Shown: positions 23,774 through 34,490 of the stretch, piece by piece
Position numbering within the stretch: the stretch's first letter is position 1
How the letters are laid out: every line of letters begins with the position of its first letter
Assembly (NCBI GenBank): GCA_036365515.1
Contig: CM070876.1
Span: 109,898,810 to 109,962,809, forward strand
Direction of reading: 5' to 3'
DNA from: Torymus aiolomorphi
Lineage: Eukaryota > Arthropoda > Insecta > Hymenoptera > Torymidae
DNA length: 64,000 nucleotides
The notes under the pieces: model-generated
The model's input: the letters and a program-made list of their open reading frames with translations, nothing else
What the model was told of the DNA's origin: nothing
Database searches by the model: none
Program-made: the position numbers and the translations under genes

Positions 23774-25115
23774 CTAGGCACTAAAATCGGATAATATTTG
23801 GCGGGTGGAGTCTATTTCGAGAACGTTATCGTACTCGGCATAAACAGCGCAATTTATTGTGCTTGTTGGAGCCGACTCAAATCCCACCTCTATGCGTAAG
23901 CTACCCGAGCGAACGAGATTCCAATGCGAGGCGCAGTGGGCCGATAAATCGTGTGTGAGATCGAAAGCCGTGAGAAAGTAGCCCAGTGAATAGTTGAAAC
24001 GGTTTATGCCAAGACCCTCGTTGAGGAAATGTATACCTGTGCCCGAGTAGAGGGTTTGAAATGCATCTATAAACATACTATCGTTAGCAGCAAAGCGCGG
24101 CTGTAACGGTTTGCTCGGAATTTGAGACCCATCGACGTAGAGGCAGAGGTGATTTATTGAAAAGTGTTGAAAATTAAACGGGTTAAATGTTCGATTGCCA
24201 TTGAATGCCTTATTATCGACAAATCCTATTATTATTCTTTTAGGCAATTGCCCAAGAATGGCATTATCGATGGTATCGCCATGTATACCTGCGTGAAGCG
24301 TAAAAGTTTTGACTTCTACTCTCGTGACGGGATACTTGGCCGTTGCTTTAGCGAGAGCGTTGGCGTGTACAATTAAAATTCCCGGATTTATCTTCACGCG
24401 CCGAACGATGAGCGTGGCTTCCTCTATTTTCAGGCCGAATTTACCATCTTCGGAGGCGTCCATTAGGCAAACGGCATCTTTGCTTCGTACTAGTCGTATT
24501 CTCATTTCTACACCATTGATGAGCATTCTGTCTTGATTAAAGACGTCGCAGTGCAGATGGCCAATCATGTCGAAAGTTTTTCCATTGAGTGTGAAATGCT
24601 GACGATGGAGAGCATCCTTGTTAGATATTTCACCTTGAATGTGCGGCTGGGCTTCGAATAAACCGGGCGTATCATCGTACCACAATTCGGACGTTAAGTG
24701 TGATTCTTTTGCGATTGGCGAGTAGTTGAGCAGTGACTCTATGTATGCTCTGTAAGGATATGCATTATTGGGTGGAGAAACGAGTTTTCTAAATCATTAG
24801 AAAAACGTCGATTTGATTAAACATTGAATGCAGTAAATTATTTACTGGGGCAACTTTTAAGTTTTCAGCAGGGGTTTCGGCATTCGGCTGTATTCTAGCA
24901 TTGACATAGAGCATGGTGTGCGCGAGATCTATATAATGTTCGCTTGCGCTCGGGATGACGAACTCTATGGGCGCGTCTCCTTCGTCGCTGAGCGAGGACA
25001 CAGGTTTATAGTGTAAAAAACTACTACTCTCAATCGACGTTTGTGTTGCCGGAAGAGTGAAAATGTCGAGCTCGCTCGACATGCACTCGTTAGAGTGCGA
25101 GTGCAAGAAGGCCAT
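23774..25115 (-). pseudogene. Major capsid protein, one frameshift
   Basis: Two open segments form one major capsid gene of the double-jelly-roll type. The N-terminal 108 codons (25,115-24,789) begin MAFLHSHSNECMSSELD. The C-terminal 303-codon segment ends at 23,774. It holds the family-typical blocks INGVEMRIRLVRSKDA, LCLYVDGSQIPSKPLQPRF and CAVYAEYDNVLEID. A single extra base near 24,792 shifts the frame into an immediate TAG. No other lesion is evident between the two segments. The gene starts 3 bp after the stop of the basic protein gene. Expression of a full-length capsid subunit from this copy is not expected. Confidence 0.85.
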
Positions 25116-25118
25116 TTT

Positions 25119-25628
25119 TTACTTTGGACCAAAAATATCGTTTATGTTGCGAAGGGCTTTCCTCTTCTTCTTCTTCTTCTTCTTCTTCTTGCTCGTTCTC
25201 ACAGCGGGCTTTCTTTTGCCGGGTTTTTTCTTACCGCCTGCCGTGCGCATCCGAGTGTGTTTCTTTCTCGACTGGCGCCGCCGCTTGCCATTCACGCCTG
25301 TTTTATATCCCGAGCCTTTCATTATTTCAGATATTTTGTCAGCAGCTTTTCTTTTGAGGTTGCGTCCAGATTCTTTGGCCCGTGATTTTACAGCCTCCTT
25401 GAAATTGACACCTCTGTTGGCAACGTCGTCAACAAGCTTTATACCTGCGCGTAGTGTCTCTTTACCTACAGCCTTGGCCCCGCTCGTGATGTATGGCAGG
25501 ATGTGACGAAAAAGGCCTCCTAACCAGGCTCCTACCCCGCGACCTCTCTGAAAAATCGAACCAGCAAAAACATTTCTCACTCCACCCCCGCCTAGCTGCT
25601 CGTCGTAGTAGCGCCCGTAATGACTCAT
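25119..25628 (-). CDS. Basic core/minor capsid protein (adenovirus pVI/pX-like)
   Basis: Intact, 169 residues. A glycine-rich start (QLGGGGVRNVFAGSIFQRG) is followed by a hydrophobic amphipathic segment (WLGGLFRHILPYI, residues 35-47) and GKETLRAG. Then comes a very basic C-terminal half with a run of nine lysines near residue 147. This layout is known from Polinton and adintovirus-type elements at this position beside the capsid genes. There it is compared with adenovirus minor or core proteins that disrupt membranes or bind DNA. The role here is inferred from layout. It is separated from the penton-like gene by 1 bp and from the major capsid gene by 3 bp. Confidence 0.7.
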   Translation of the reverse strand: MSHYGRYYDEQLGGGGVRNVFAGSIFQRGRGVGAWLGGLFRHILPYITSGAKAVGKETLRAGIKLVDDVANRGVNFKEAVKSRAKESGRNLKRKAADKISEIMKGSGYKTGVNGKRRRQSRKKHTRMRTAGGKKKPGKRKPAVRTSKKKKKKKKKRKALRNINDIFGPK

Positions 25629-25629
25629 C

Positions 25630-26430
25630 TTAACGTTTGCGCTTAAAGTGTAGCGTGACCGTCAGCGTGCCGTACTCGAATGGTATACGTTGCCCATGTT
25701 GATCTCTTATATCGATAACGATGCTACGAAAATTGTGATAGAGAAGAGGTATATAGTGAACAGGTGCAAAACGCTGTACAGTACTGCAACCGTACTTAAA
25801 GCTGGAGTTGTCTATAGAAACTATGCGCAGTAGGGCAGCTTGTGTGTCACCTACTGTATAAGGTTCACATATATCGGTATAGATATACATCTGGTCGGGC
25901 AAGACTCGAGAAAGCGAGGCAGGCCTGCTGGCTGCAATGTCGCGGTAACCTTCATGGGTTGTAAACGAACCTTTTTGACCTGCTTCGTCGAAGCCGAATA
26001 CACGCATGATTTTTTCGTTGAAATCCGTAATGTGTATTTGCGAGCAGTCACACTTGCGTCTTATGATGTAAGACCCCTTACGATCGTTATGTGGCTCGAG
26101 CATTTGATGCTTATATGTGTCATTCGCCGCGTTTATAGCGTCCACTAGTTGTTCGAGTGAATCGTAAATACCTACGGGTATACGACACATTTTTTTGTCG
26201 ATGAGACCCTCATTATCCTCAGCCGAGTAAAAAGTGTAACTCGCTTCGTCATCTTGAAAATGTACGATACTGTGTGGTATGTGAATTTCAACGAGGCCCA
26301 CGTGCCACTCGCCGTGTCATTTGATCTCGCGTTGCAGCTGGGTCGTAAAACAACATGTTGCGTTTTCGGGAAAATACGTCATGCTGCTGTTACTAGGCAG
26401 TACCATATAAAAATCGTCGCTCGTTTCCAT
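25630..26430 (-). pseudogene. Penton-like minor capsid protein with nonsense codon
   Basis: The frame from ATG 26,430 is open for 37 codons, meets a TGA at 26,317-26,319 and continues for about 228 codons to 25,630. The C-terminal part has the family-typical block PDQMYIYTDICEPYTVGD, and an end in beta strands (FEYGTLTVTLHFKRKR). This is the single-jelly-roll vertex protein of Polintons. The TGA replaces a sense codon in an otherwise undamaged gene. Restart at a downstream non-ATG codon would remove the N-terminal strand. It starts 5 bp after the integrase stop. Confidence 0.8.
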
Positions 26431-26435
26431 TTTTT

Positions 26436-27524
26436 TCAGATGTTTTCAAGCTCGCTTGCTTTTACCCACGAGTTAAATTTAGCAGGATAACCGAGCCACT
26501 TAACGAGTGCTCTCTTTTTAGCGCCCCGGCCTTCTGTGCGTATGACGCGTTCGACTTTAAAACGATTATCGGGCGCGAGGCGTTCGTGACCGACTAACAC
26601 GAGCTCCTCGAGATAAAAGAAACCGTCGATAATTTCTTCGTTCAAATCTTCGAGCATGTACGTATAGAGATTTTGACGCGTCGAAACGCGGATTATCTTG
26701 AACACTTCTTCGCTAAAATTTTTTTCATATCCTCTCTCAAAGGTGTTCTTGGTTCGACTGATGCGCACGAGGTTGCCCACCTTGAATTTAGGCAGCGCCG
26801 GTGGTCGCTTTCGATAATTGTAGCTCGCGCGTTTGGCTAAATTTTCGATCGCTGTGCGCGCGTTGTACAATGTGACATCGATAGGTCTCATGCGCGTACC
26901 ACTGTGTAGCGTGCGATTGTAAGCGTGTACAATCTTTTGCACGACATCGATGTATCTCTTTGTGTTACTATGAGAAAAGTATCGCCAGATTCGCTCGCGT
27001 AACGTTCTGTTGAGTCTTTCGACCACAGCTGCTTTAATGTCGGGGTTGCGAGCGACTCTGAATGTTATCTCTTTTCGGCGGAGGAGCGCCTGAAATGCTG
27101 AACCGGTAAACTCTTTGCCTCGATCGGTTTGCACGCATATAGGCAGTCGGGGATGTGCTCGGCCGATAATCCGTGCGAAGGCATCGGCAACGTTGCGCGC
27201 GGTCTTATCTTTTATCGGTTCCACCCATGCGTACTTACCGAGTACGTCAATCACCACTAGAATGTAGTTGTAACCGTCGTTGTAATCTTTTATCGTCGTG
27301 AGCTGTAGCAAATCAGCCTCCCAAACATCGTCAATGTTCGTCACGTTGTAGCGTAATCGTGGAAATCGCCTTCGTATCGGGTGATAGAGCGTGTAGGCAT
27401 CTTGATTGCTCAGCCACGAGTAAATTTTTTTCTTTTCCTTTTTAGCGTTCAAGCGCACAAGATTGCGCGCCCCAGCGTAGCCTGCTTCATGCTCAAGGTC
27501 GTAGTATTGTTTTTCGTACGTCAT
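26436..27524 (-). CDS. Polinton integrase with C-terminal chromodomain
   Basis: Intact, 362 residues. The N-terminal helical region (QYYDLEHEAGYAGARNLVRL) precedes the retroviral-type catalytic core. The DDE residues are visible as Asp71 (VWEADLLQL), Asp134 (VQTDRGKEF) and Glu169 (AAVVERLNRTL). The C-terminal ~41 residues (322-362) form a chromodomain (FKVERVIR...VKWLGYP...NSWVKASELENI). Such a domain can direct insertion to modified chromatin. The enzyme cuts and joins the element ends, which fits the AG-starting inverted repeats and 6-bp duplication seen here. It lies between the truncated polymerase and the penton-like gene. Because it is open, it could act on related ends in trans. Confidence 0.93.
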   Translation of the reverse strand: MTYEKQYYDLEHEAGYAGARNLVRLNAKKEKKKIYSWLSNQDAYTLYHPIRRRFPRLRYNVTNIDDVWEADLLQLTTIKDYNDGYNYILVVIDVLGKYAWVEPIKDKTARNVADAFARIIGRAHPRLPICVQTDRGKEFTGSAFQALLRRKEITFRVARNPDIKAAVVERLNRTLRERIWRYFSHSNTKRYIDVVQKIVHAYNRTLHSGTRMRPIDVTLYNARTAIENLAKRASYNYRKRPPALPKFKVGNLVRISRTKNTFERGYEKNFSEEVFKIIRVSTRQNLYTYMLEDLNEEIIDGFFYLEELVLVGHERLAPDNRFKVERVIRTEGRGAKKRALVKWLGYPAKFNSWVKASELENI

Positions 27525-27573
27525 TTTTTTATTTTACAAACCAAGCGTGAGCCACTTTCTTTTCGCTTGTTTT

Positions 27574-29919
27574 TTACTGCGAGTCTGTATAGTCGGTCCT
27601 CTCTCCGGGAGGGAAAGCAGGTAGGTAACCGTCCACTAAAAATCCTTCGGGCAAGCGAAACTCACGCGTCCTCCCTGCATGTACGATCTCCCGACCGATC
27701 TCACGCTCGCAATACAGCAACCACTCTATTGATTTTTGCGAGTGTTTGTCAGCGCGCCTATAACCGTTCGATGGAATTATTCCTATAGTATTCGGAACTA
27801 AAAAATTTTTACGAAAAACGTACGAACACGCGACGCGATTGTACACGCTGATACGAACGCGTCCGTTTCGCCTACCTCGAGAAAAATTTTTCGAAATTGT
27901 ATACACGCGCGCCTCAGTATTTCCACGTCCATCTGGCAATATTCGACTATCTCTTTTTGAAAGTCGAATATATAGCCAGGACTTGTATTTTCATGCCATT
28001 CGAGAAAAACGGCCCGCTCAGCTGGCGACATAGTGCCAGGGCAATAAAACTCTAGCGCTGGTAGAGGCCCAACATACCGCTGGTTCTCAAGGGTGTTAAA
28101 CAGATGTGGAAAATAGCCCTTCTTACTACTTTCGGGTAAACCGAAGGTAGCTGGTAGAGCACTCAATTTCATTTGAAAATAGTTGATGCTGTCGATAAAC
28201 TTGGTTCGGCCGTACTTCAACATTGTAATATTTTGACCGTTCAAAATGACGCTGGGGGCTGCGCGCTCAGAGTTTTCGGCCAATTCTTTTAAAATGAATT
28301 GAGCATCAAAAGCCTTGGCATTGTGCGCGATGCATACAATTTCGGAAAATTCAGTGCTTTCCCGAATGCACAAGCTCAAGAGCTGTTTTACCGGATCGTC
28401 TGTGAAAATGAACTCGCGCACGCCGCATTTGCTACAAATGATTTTAAGGTCGTCCACGTTTATGCAATCCGTGCAAACCTGATGCACGACACAGAGATTC
28501 GGCACGTGAATTCGGGCGTTTTCTCCATACGGCGTATCCTGACGGGTCCCAAATCGTAAAAAATGTATAAAAATTTTTTTTCCGCTTTCAAGTCACCACC
28601 ACCAATTGGTTGCATAAAACATGCATGATAGAACGGCTGCCGCTTCGAACATTGTTTGCAATAACTAATACCACACTCGTGTTGACTGTGCTGCGTATTT
28701 ACTATTTTTAAACAATTTTCGCATAGCCGCACGACGTCGCACACTTTGCGATTATTTTTTTTGTACGAACCCGCGCGCTTGTGATTAACGAAACAACCAT
28801 GCCCGAAAAATTTACGTCCACACTCTGTGCACTCTATCATTTCTACACCGTCACTCCTACATGGAGGTGTAACAAAGCAAGATTCACAAGTTCATTTACA
28901 CTTGTGTTGCCCAATACGGCGAAAACCCTTGTTACAATAAGAGCAAAAAAATTTTGACCCGGCCGCAGCAAATAAATTAGTGATCACGTTAAAGTGTCTA
29001 GACTGCTCCTCAAAGATTAAATAAATAACACCGTGAAGCGGTGCATTTAAATCTTGAATCTTGTTTCGGCCGTCAAATAACGGGGGTTCGCCGCTACCCA
29101 GGTTACACTTTTCAAATATAACCATAGCAATATCCTCCGCAGCAAAAAAATCTTGAAACGCCGTCAACTCCCGGAATCCACACCCCTCTAGCGGTAAAAT
29201 TACTCCTGCATCGTGCACGAGTTTCTCTGCGCGCTCTTTCTGTAATTTTCGCCGGCCGTCGCGGATTACGCGCCACTCGTCGCGCGTCGCCGGGCATTCG
29301 GATGTTTTAAGAGCTAAGGGTGCTCTCGCTACTACGAGCGCGCGCGGTAACCATAAATTGTCCTCGTTTTTTATTGTTACGATCGAGCGTTTACGAAGAC
29401 TACCTATGCTTAGCGCTTGTTTTGGTCATGGTCTCCCTGCGCCAACAGGCATTTCAACGTAATATATTTGTAAGGCTAGTGTGTCATCGATACCCAAAAC
29501 TGCGTTACTTTGACTTATGGAATTTATCAAATTCCATAAATCTAAGTAACTGAAATTTTCAATAGGCCTGAACGACAACCCTCCGGGCCCCCGCGCAAAC
29601 CAATCACTACGAATACTCACGCCGATTAATGTGCTAGGTGGAACGTTAGATGTAATGTATTCGTAAATGTGTCTAATGCTTTCCTCGAGCCATAATACAG
29701 GGTTTTCCCCGGCAGGTGGGTCACGTATATTAAAACTGACCGTGCGGCCGTGAACAGCAAACCTACGCATGTACTGCTCTCCCTCGGCAGCTATAATAAA
29801 CCGCTCGGGCCCTGCGTCAGCCTCGTCGTCGCGCGTGATGCTGCTACTGCTGCTGTGGCTGCTGTTGCTTCTGCTACGACCTTCACCAGCGCCTACCTGA
29901 AGAGGGGATTGACGGGTCT
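27574..29919 (-). pseudogene. Protein-primed DNA polymerase B, truncated and broken
   Basis: Segments of a Polinton-type family B polymerase in several frames. The N-terminal region (29,770-29,426) is followed by an in-frame TGA at 29,426-29,428. A Cys/His-rich region comes next (FCSYCNKGF, CTECGRKFFGHGC), interrupted by a TGA at 28,892-28,894. The 3'-5' exonuclease domain follows. Its Exo I motif is hit by a one-base loss near 28,553. Exo II (IAHNAKAFDAQFI) and Exo III (EYCQMDVEILRRAC) remain readable. Another frameshift lies near 27,830. The gene ends at 27,574, just after the VDGY region that normally precedes the palm. Palm motifs A, B and C and the thumb are missing, so no polymerisation is possible. 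The frame stays open upstream of its first ATG (29,770) as far as a splice acceptor (TTTAG before 29,919), suggesting a spliced 5' exon. Confidence 0.85.
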
Positions 29920-29988
29920 CTAAATGAATAAAATGAATTATCGTCAGCTTTTAATATTATTTAAACATTTCTCTTTTTTAGTCATTTT

Positions 29989-31288
29989 CTATTCTTCCGG
30001 TGGCCTGCGAAAACTTTCGCTTACACGTACTAATAGATCCGCGAGATCTATTTCCGTATACAACGGAGAAAATATATTTTCCGCCTGGTCATGAAACCAA
30101 CGCAACACCTGTGCGCATGGTGAATGGAGTATATTCAAAAACCGCTCGTAAACCCCAGGTATATCGGGAATGTCATAGGGATAGTGGTACGATATACTAT
30201 CCCGATGTCTTATGACTAAAAAGGAAAAATATTTTTTTCAACAACATGCTCTTTTTTTTTTTACATTACAAAAAAGAAAAATTAATTTAACTTACGCTCA
30301 TTTATACGCAGATGAACTTCGTCCCACGGCTTAAAGTTATTATCGTATGCTCCGGGATCTCCACGGTAAAAATTGCTCAAGATGTTGTAGCGATTTTCAG
30401 CGGTATTCGCGATGCCTACATCTGCTGACGTCTGAGGAGGATCGCTCAAAAACCCCCGGTGAACGGCTTCCCCCGGCTCCACGTATGATGATAACGCCTC
30501 CAGTATATACTCTCGCTCATTTTCTACCGCCTCCATTTCTAGATTCGCCCTTTCATGGTCCTCCGCATTAATAAGGTTCGGGCGTACGGTGCGCTCCTCT
30601 TCGCTGTCAGACACCGTTTCTGTAGGCGGATTATCGTCGGAAAGAGGTGCGTTGTATACGTCGGCGACCCAGATATGCTGCTGCGAGCTACCGTCATCAG
30701 CCGCGTCGCTATCAGTGTCAAACGATAGCCTGCGAGCTACAGGATTTTGTCGTCCATCAGTGCGCGCCGAACCGCTTGCCACCCCCGACGGCCCTGGTTG
30801 AGACGGTGTATCATCGGCATTTCACTCAAAGTAAGTGGCGTCGCTGCTCTCCTCGTCATCAGCTTCGATATTTTCGCTATCAGAATCGCTGTCGCGCAAT
30901 AAATCTTCTAAGGCTGGAAAAAAATGTTTTTAGAGAACTAAATTTTTAAAAAATTTTAGGAAAAATATTAAAAATTTTTTCACTTACCCATTAGCTCCTC
31001 GTACTCGCTTATGAGCTTTCTAAAAACAGGCAATCTGTCCAAGTTGCACTCGACCACAAATTCCCCGATGGTACGCTGTACATCTCGCGAATGCCTGAAC
31101 GTACGAAATAATCTTGCTATCGCCCGATAGCCAGTCAGCCGTAACAAGCGTCGTAACTGATTGACAAGTTCCGTAGAAGACAACGTCCTCAGTCGTGTAC
31201 GCCACGCGCCGCCTCTACTATAGCGTGATTGCGCTGCGAGACGCAATACGGCTTCCCGTAAACTTTTACAAGCGACAAAATTCTCCAT
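29989..31288 (-). pseudogene. Spliced acidic Polinton gene, two introns, one nonsense codon
   Basis: Exon 1 (31,288-30,988) starts MENFVACKSLREAV. It encodes a basic helical region (RLRRLLRLTGY-like) of about 100 residues and ends in ATGG|GTAAGTG. Intron 1 (30,987-30,914, 74 bp) ends TTTCCAG. Exon 2 (30,913-30,296) is very acidic (DSDSDSENIEADDEES) and Pro/Ser-rich. It carries an in-frame TGA at 30,822-30,824, then stays open for about 175 codons to GAGC|GTAAGTT. Intron 2 (30,295-30,216, 80 bp) ends TTTTTAG. Exon 3 (30,215-29,989) adds 75 codons. Phases match at both junctions. A TATA box lies 56-63 bp before the ATG. I do not recognise the family. Charged tails and position beside the polymerase suggest a DNA- or replication-associated or regulatory role, which is inference only. 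Confidence 0.65.
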
Positions 31289-31343
31289 GGTGACGCTTCT
31301 CGTTCGAAAGAAAGACTGGTAGTACCGTAAGTGGCCCTCACCG

Positions 31344-31351
31344 CTTTTATA
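31344..31351 (-). promoter_or_regulatory. TATA box of the spliced gene
   Basis: TATAAAAG on the minus strand, 56-63 bp upstream of ATG 31,288. A CCAGTC initiator-like element is centred 34 bp downstream (31,317). This supports the ATG chosen over the longer open frame that reaches 31,405. It could drive the whole minus-strand cluster. Confidence 0.6.
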
Positions 31352-31501
31352 GCGCGACTTTTTGGCGGTGTCAACGGCGTCGAGTGTTTTGAATACAGCA
31401 TACACGTGGTATCAGAAAATACCTTTCCCTCAGGGGTTTTTGAGCATCTGTTTACGTTATGTACTCGTGCCGTCTCTGGAAAATCTCACCAAAGCGCAGG
31501 A

Positions 31502-32076
31502 GGTAACTTTTTTCCGTTAAAAATGTGTAGCTGGGTGAAAAATAACTCCGAGTATTGCTATGCGTGATCGCACGACGGAAACCCCGGTGCGTAAGCTTTA
31601 CACGCGAAACATCCTGTTGCGGGGCTGCTACCGTGATATATTGTTTCGAAAAAACAACAGGGCTTACTTTCTTCGCAGCGGATGCAAGTTTCGAGGATAA
31701 CCCCTTGGCATTATTGCATGGTCCTATCACGTAGCGATAGTTTAGCTCGAAAGGTTTTCGTCACGCGTGCCGACGGGTTTGAAGAAAGAGGTAACTTTTT
31801 TCCGTTAAAAATGTGTAGCTGGGTGAAAAATAACCCCCGAGTATTGCTGTGCGTGTTCGCGCGACGGAAACCCCGGTGCGTAAGCTTTACACGCGAAACA
31901 TCCTGTTGCGGGGCTGCTACCGTGATATATTGTTTCGAAAAAACAACGGGGCTTACTTTCTTCGCAGCGGATGCAAGTTTCGAGGATAACCCCTTGGCAT
32001 TATTGCATGGCTCTGTCACGTAGCGATAGTTTAGCTCGAAAGGTTTTCGTCACGCGTACCGACGGGTTTGAAGAAA
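31502..32076. repeat. 288-bp tandem repeat, two near-identical copies
   Basis: Copy one is 31,502-31,789 and copy two is 31,790 to about 32,076. Each contains GGTAACTTTTTTCCGTTAAA, CATCCTGTTGCGGGGCTGCT and CTTTCTTCGCAGCGGATGC. They differ at only a handful of positions, so duplication was recent. The unit is a multiple of three, so frames stay open through it, but the minus-strand frames diverge at their ends. I therefore treat it as non-coding. It lies upstream of the cluster promoter. Confidence 0.8.
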
Positions 32077-32968
<892 letters not shown>

Positions 32969-33911
32969 TAAATAAATAAAAATTTATTTTTTTCATCAAC
33001 AGCTTTTTTATTTGCAGATCTCTCCTTTACACCAACTCCCTATTCCCACCCCCAACTTATTACGAACATACACACACACACACACACAGGCAAACACAAA
33101 CACACACACACGGTCTATACAGCGAGAGGGCCCGCTCCAGCACTCTATGGGACTTTATGGCGTAGAGCCTATAGCCAAAGGTCTCTCCCACCACCACCAC
33201 AACCACCACGATGAGTCGGGGCATATACGGCGGCACGCGCCTGGTAGGTATAGCGGCATGGCGTCATTATGGGGGCGGTAAGTGGGCCGTTATTTATGGG
33301 TAATAATCCGACCCATTGTTTATCATTATTATCTTGTGTTCACACCTGCTTCAGCACGCGGTCTATACAGCGAGAGGTCTTTATGGCGTAGCACGTATAG
33401 CCAAAGGTCTCTCCCCCACCATCCCCGAGTTGAGGCATATACGCCGGCACGCGCCGGGCAGGTATAGCGGCATAGCGTCATGGCGCGAGCGATAAGTAGG
33501 ACGTTATTTATGGAGTAATAATTCTGTTCACACTTGGGGCCCATACACACAGCACACGGTCTATACAGCGAGAGGCCTAGCACCCTACGAGTCTTTATGG
33601 CGTAGCGCGGACAGCCAAAGCGCTCGCCCCCCACCACCTCGAGTCAAGGCATATACGGCAACACACGTAGGGCATGTATAGCGGCATGACGTCATGGCGG
33701 GTGCCATAAGTGGGCCATTATTTATGGGGGTAATAAATCACTCCCCATTGTTTACACTAATTAGCTTGTGGCCACACTAGCTACTGTGAACACTTGGGTT
33801 AATGACTTTATCACACTTGGGGACCCATACACGCCGCACAGCGGGGTGCCACATGGCCCCTACACACCGTACCGCGGGGGGCCGTCTCGCTATACCGGTC
33901 ACCTTACTACT
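32969..33911. repeat. Right terminal inverted repeat of the Polinton
   Basis: About 943 bp, reverse complement of 18,995-20,024, with the same internal unit structure (one unit shortened by a deletion). The outer end reads GGTCACCTTACTACT. The terminal ~30 bases pair with the left end with one mismatch. The inner end is CACCAACTCCCTATTCCC. Open frames here are repeat artefacts. Confidence 0.9.
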
Positions 33912-33917
33912 CCCGCT
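33912..33917. other. Polinton target-site duplication, right
   Basis: CCCGCT directly follows the end of the right inverted repeat and equals 18,989-18,994. It is followed by 23 bp of leader-like sequence and the G-alpha-q ATG. Confidence 0.9.
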
Positions 33918-33940
33918 GCCCCTCGTGTCGCCCCCTTGCC

Positions 33941-34487
33941 ATGGCGTGCTGCCTGTCGGAAGAGGCCAAGGAGCAGAAGAGGATCAACCAGGAGATCGAG
34001 CGCCAGCTCAGGCGGCACAAGCGCGATGCGCGTCGCAAGCTCAAGCTCCTGCTGCTGGGTACTGGTGAATTCGACAAGTCCACATTCATCAAACAGATGA
34101 GAATTATCCATGGCTCCGGTTACTCGGACGAGGATAAGCGGAGGTTTATCAAGCTGGTGTACCAAAATATCTTCATGGCGATGCAGTCCGTGATAAAGGC
34201 GATGGATCTCCTGAAGATTCAATACGCGTCGTCTTCAAACATAGAGAAAGCCGAACTCGTGCGGGCCATCGATTTCGAAACGGTAACAGCATTCGAGGAG
34301 CCACACGTGCAAGCGATAAAGGATCTGTGGGCAGATGCCGGTATACAGGAATGCTATGATCGTAGATGAGACTACCAGCTGACGAATTCTACCAAATATT
34401 ACCTGATGGAGATAGACCGAGTTGCAGCGCCAAACTACCTCCAAACAGAACAGGACATTCTTTGTGTAAGAGTGCCCACTACCGGTA
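33941..34487 (+). pseudogene. Intronless G-protein alpha-q copy, 3'-truncated
   Basis: The start [20 protein letters not shown] is diagnostic of Gq alpha subunits. About 142 codons are open to a TGA at 34,367-34,369. The same frame then continues as readable Gq sequence ([30 protein letters not shown]) to about 34,487, in the VPTTG region, where homology stops at a dispersed repeat. There are no introns, so it is a retrocopy. The P-loop reads GTGEFDKST instead of GTGESGKST, so nucleotide binding would be lost even without the stop. Switch II and the C-terminal half are absent. The Polinton sits in its leader 23 bp upstream of the ATG. High GC contrasts with the AT-rich G-alpha-i copy at 4.5 kb. 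Confidence 0.88.
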
Positions 34488-34490
34488 AAA

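Noticed and set aside
25041..25506. Plus-strand Phe/Leu-rich frames of 114 and 149 codons
   Set aside because: They are antisense to the lysine-rich basic capsid protein gene. The poly-Phe is the complement of poly-Lys codons.
29512..29545. Short perfect hairpin inside the polymerase N-terminal region (TTATGGAATTT and complement)
   Set aside because: It lies within coding sequence of the polymerase and is short enough to be chance. There are no flanking terminator or regulatory signs.
31452..32019. Twin minus-strand frames of 92 and 102 codons in the 288-bp repeat
   Set aside because: The identical core comes from the tandem duplication, and the ends differ. No start context or motif supports expression.
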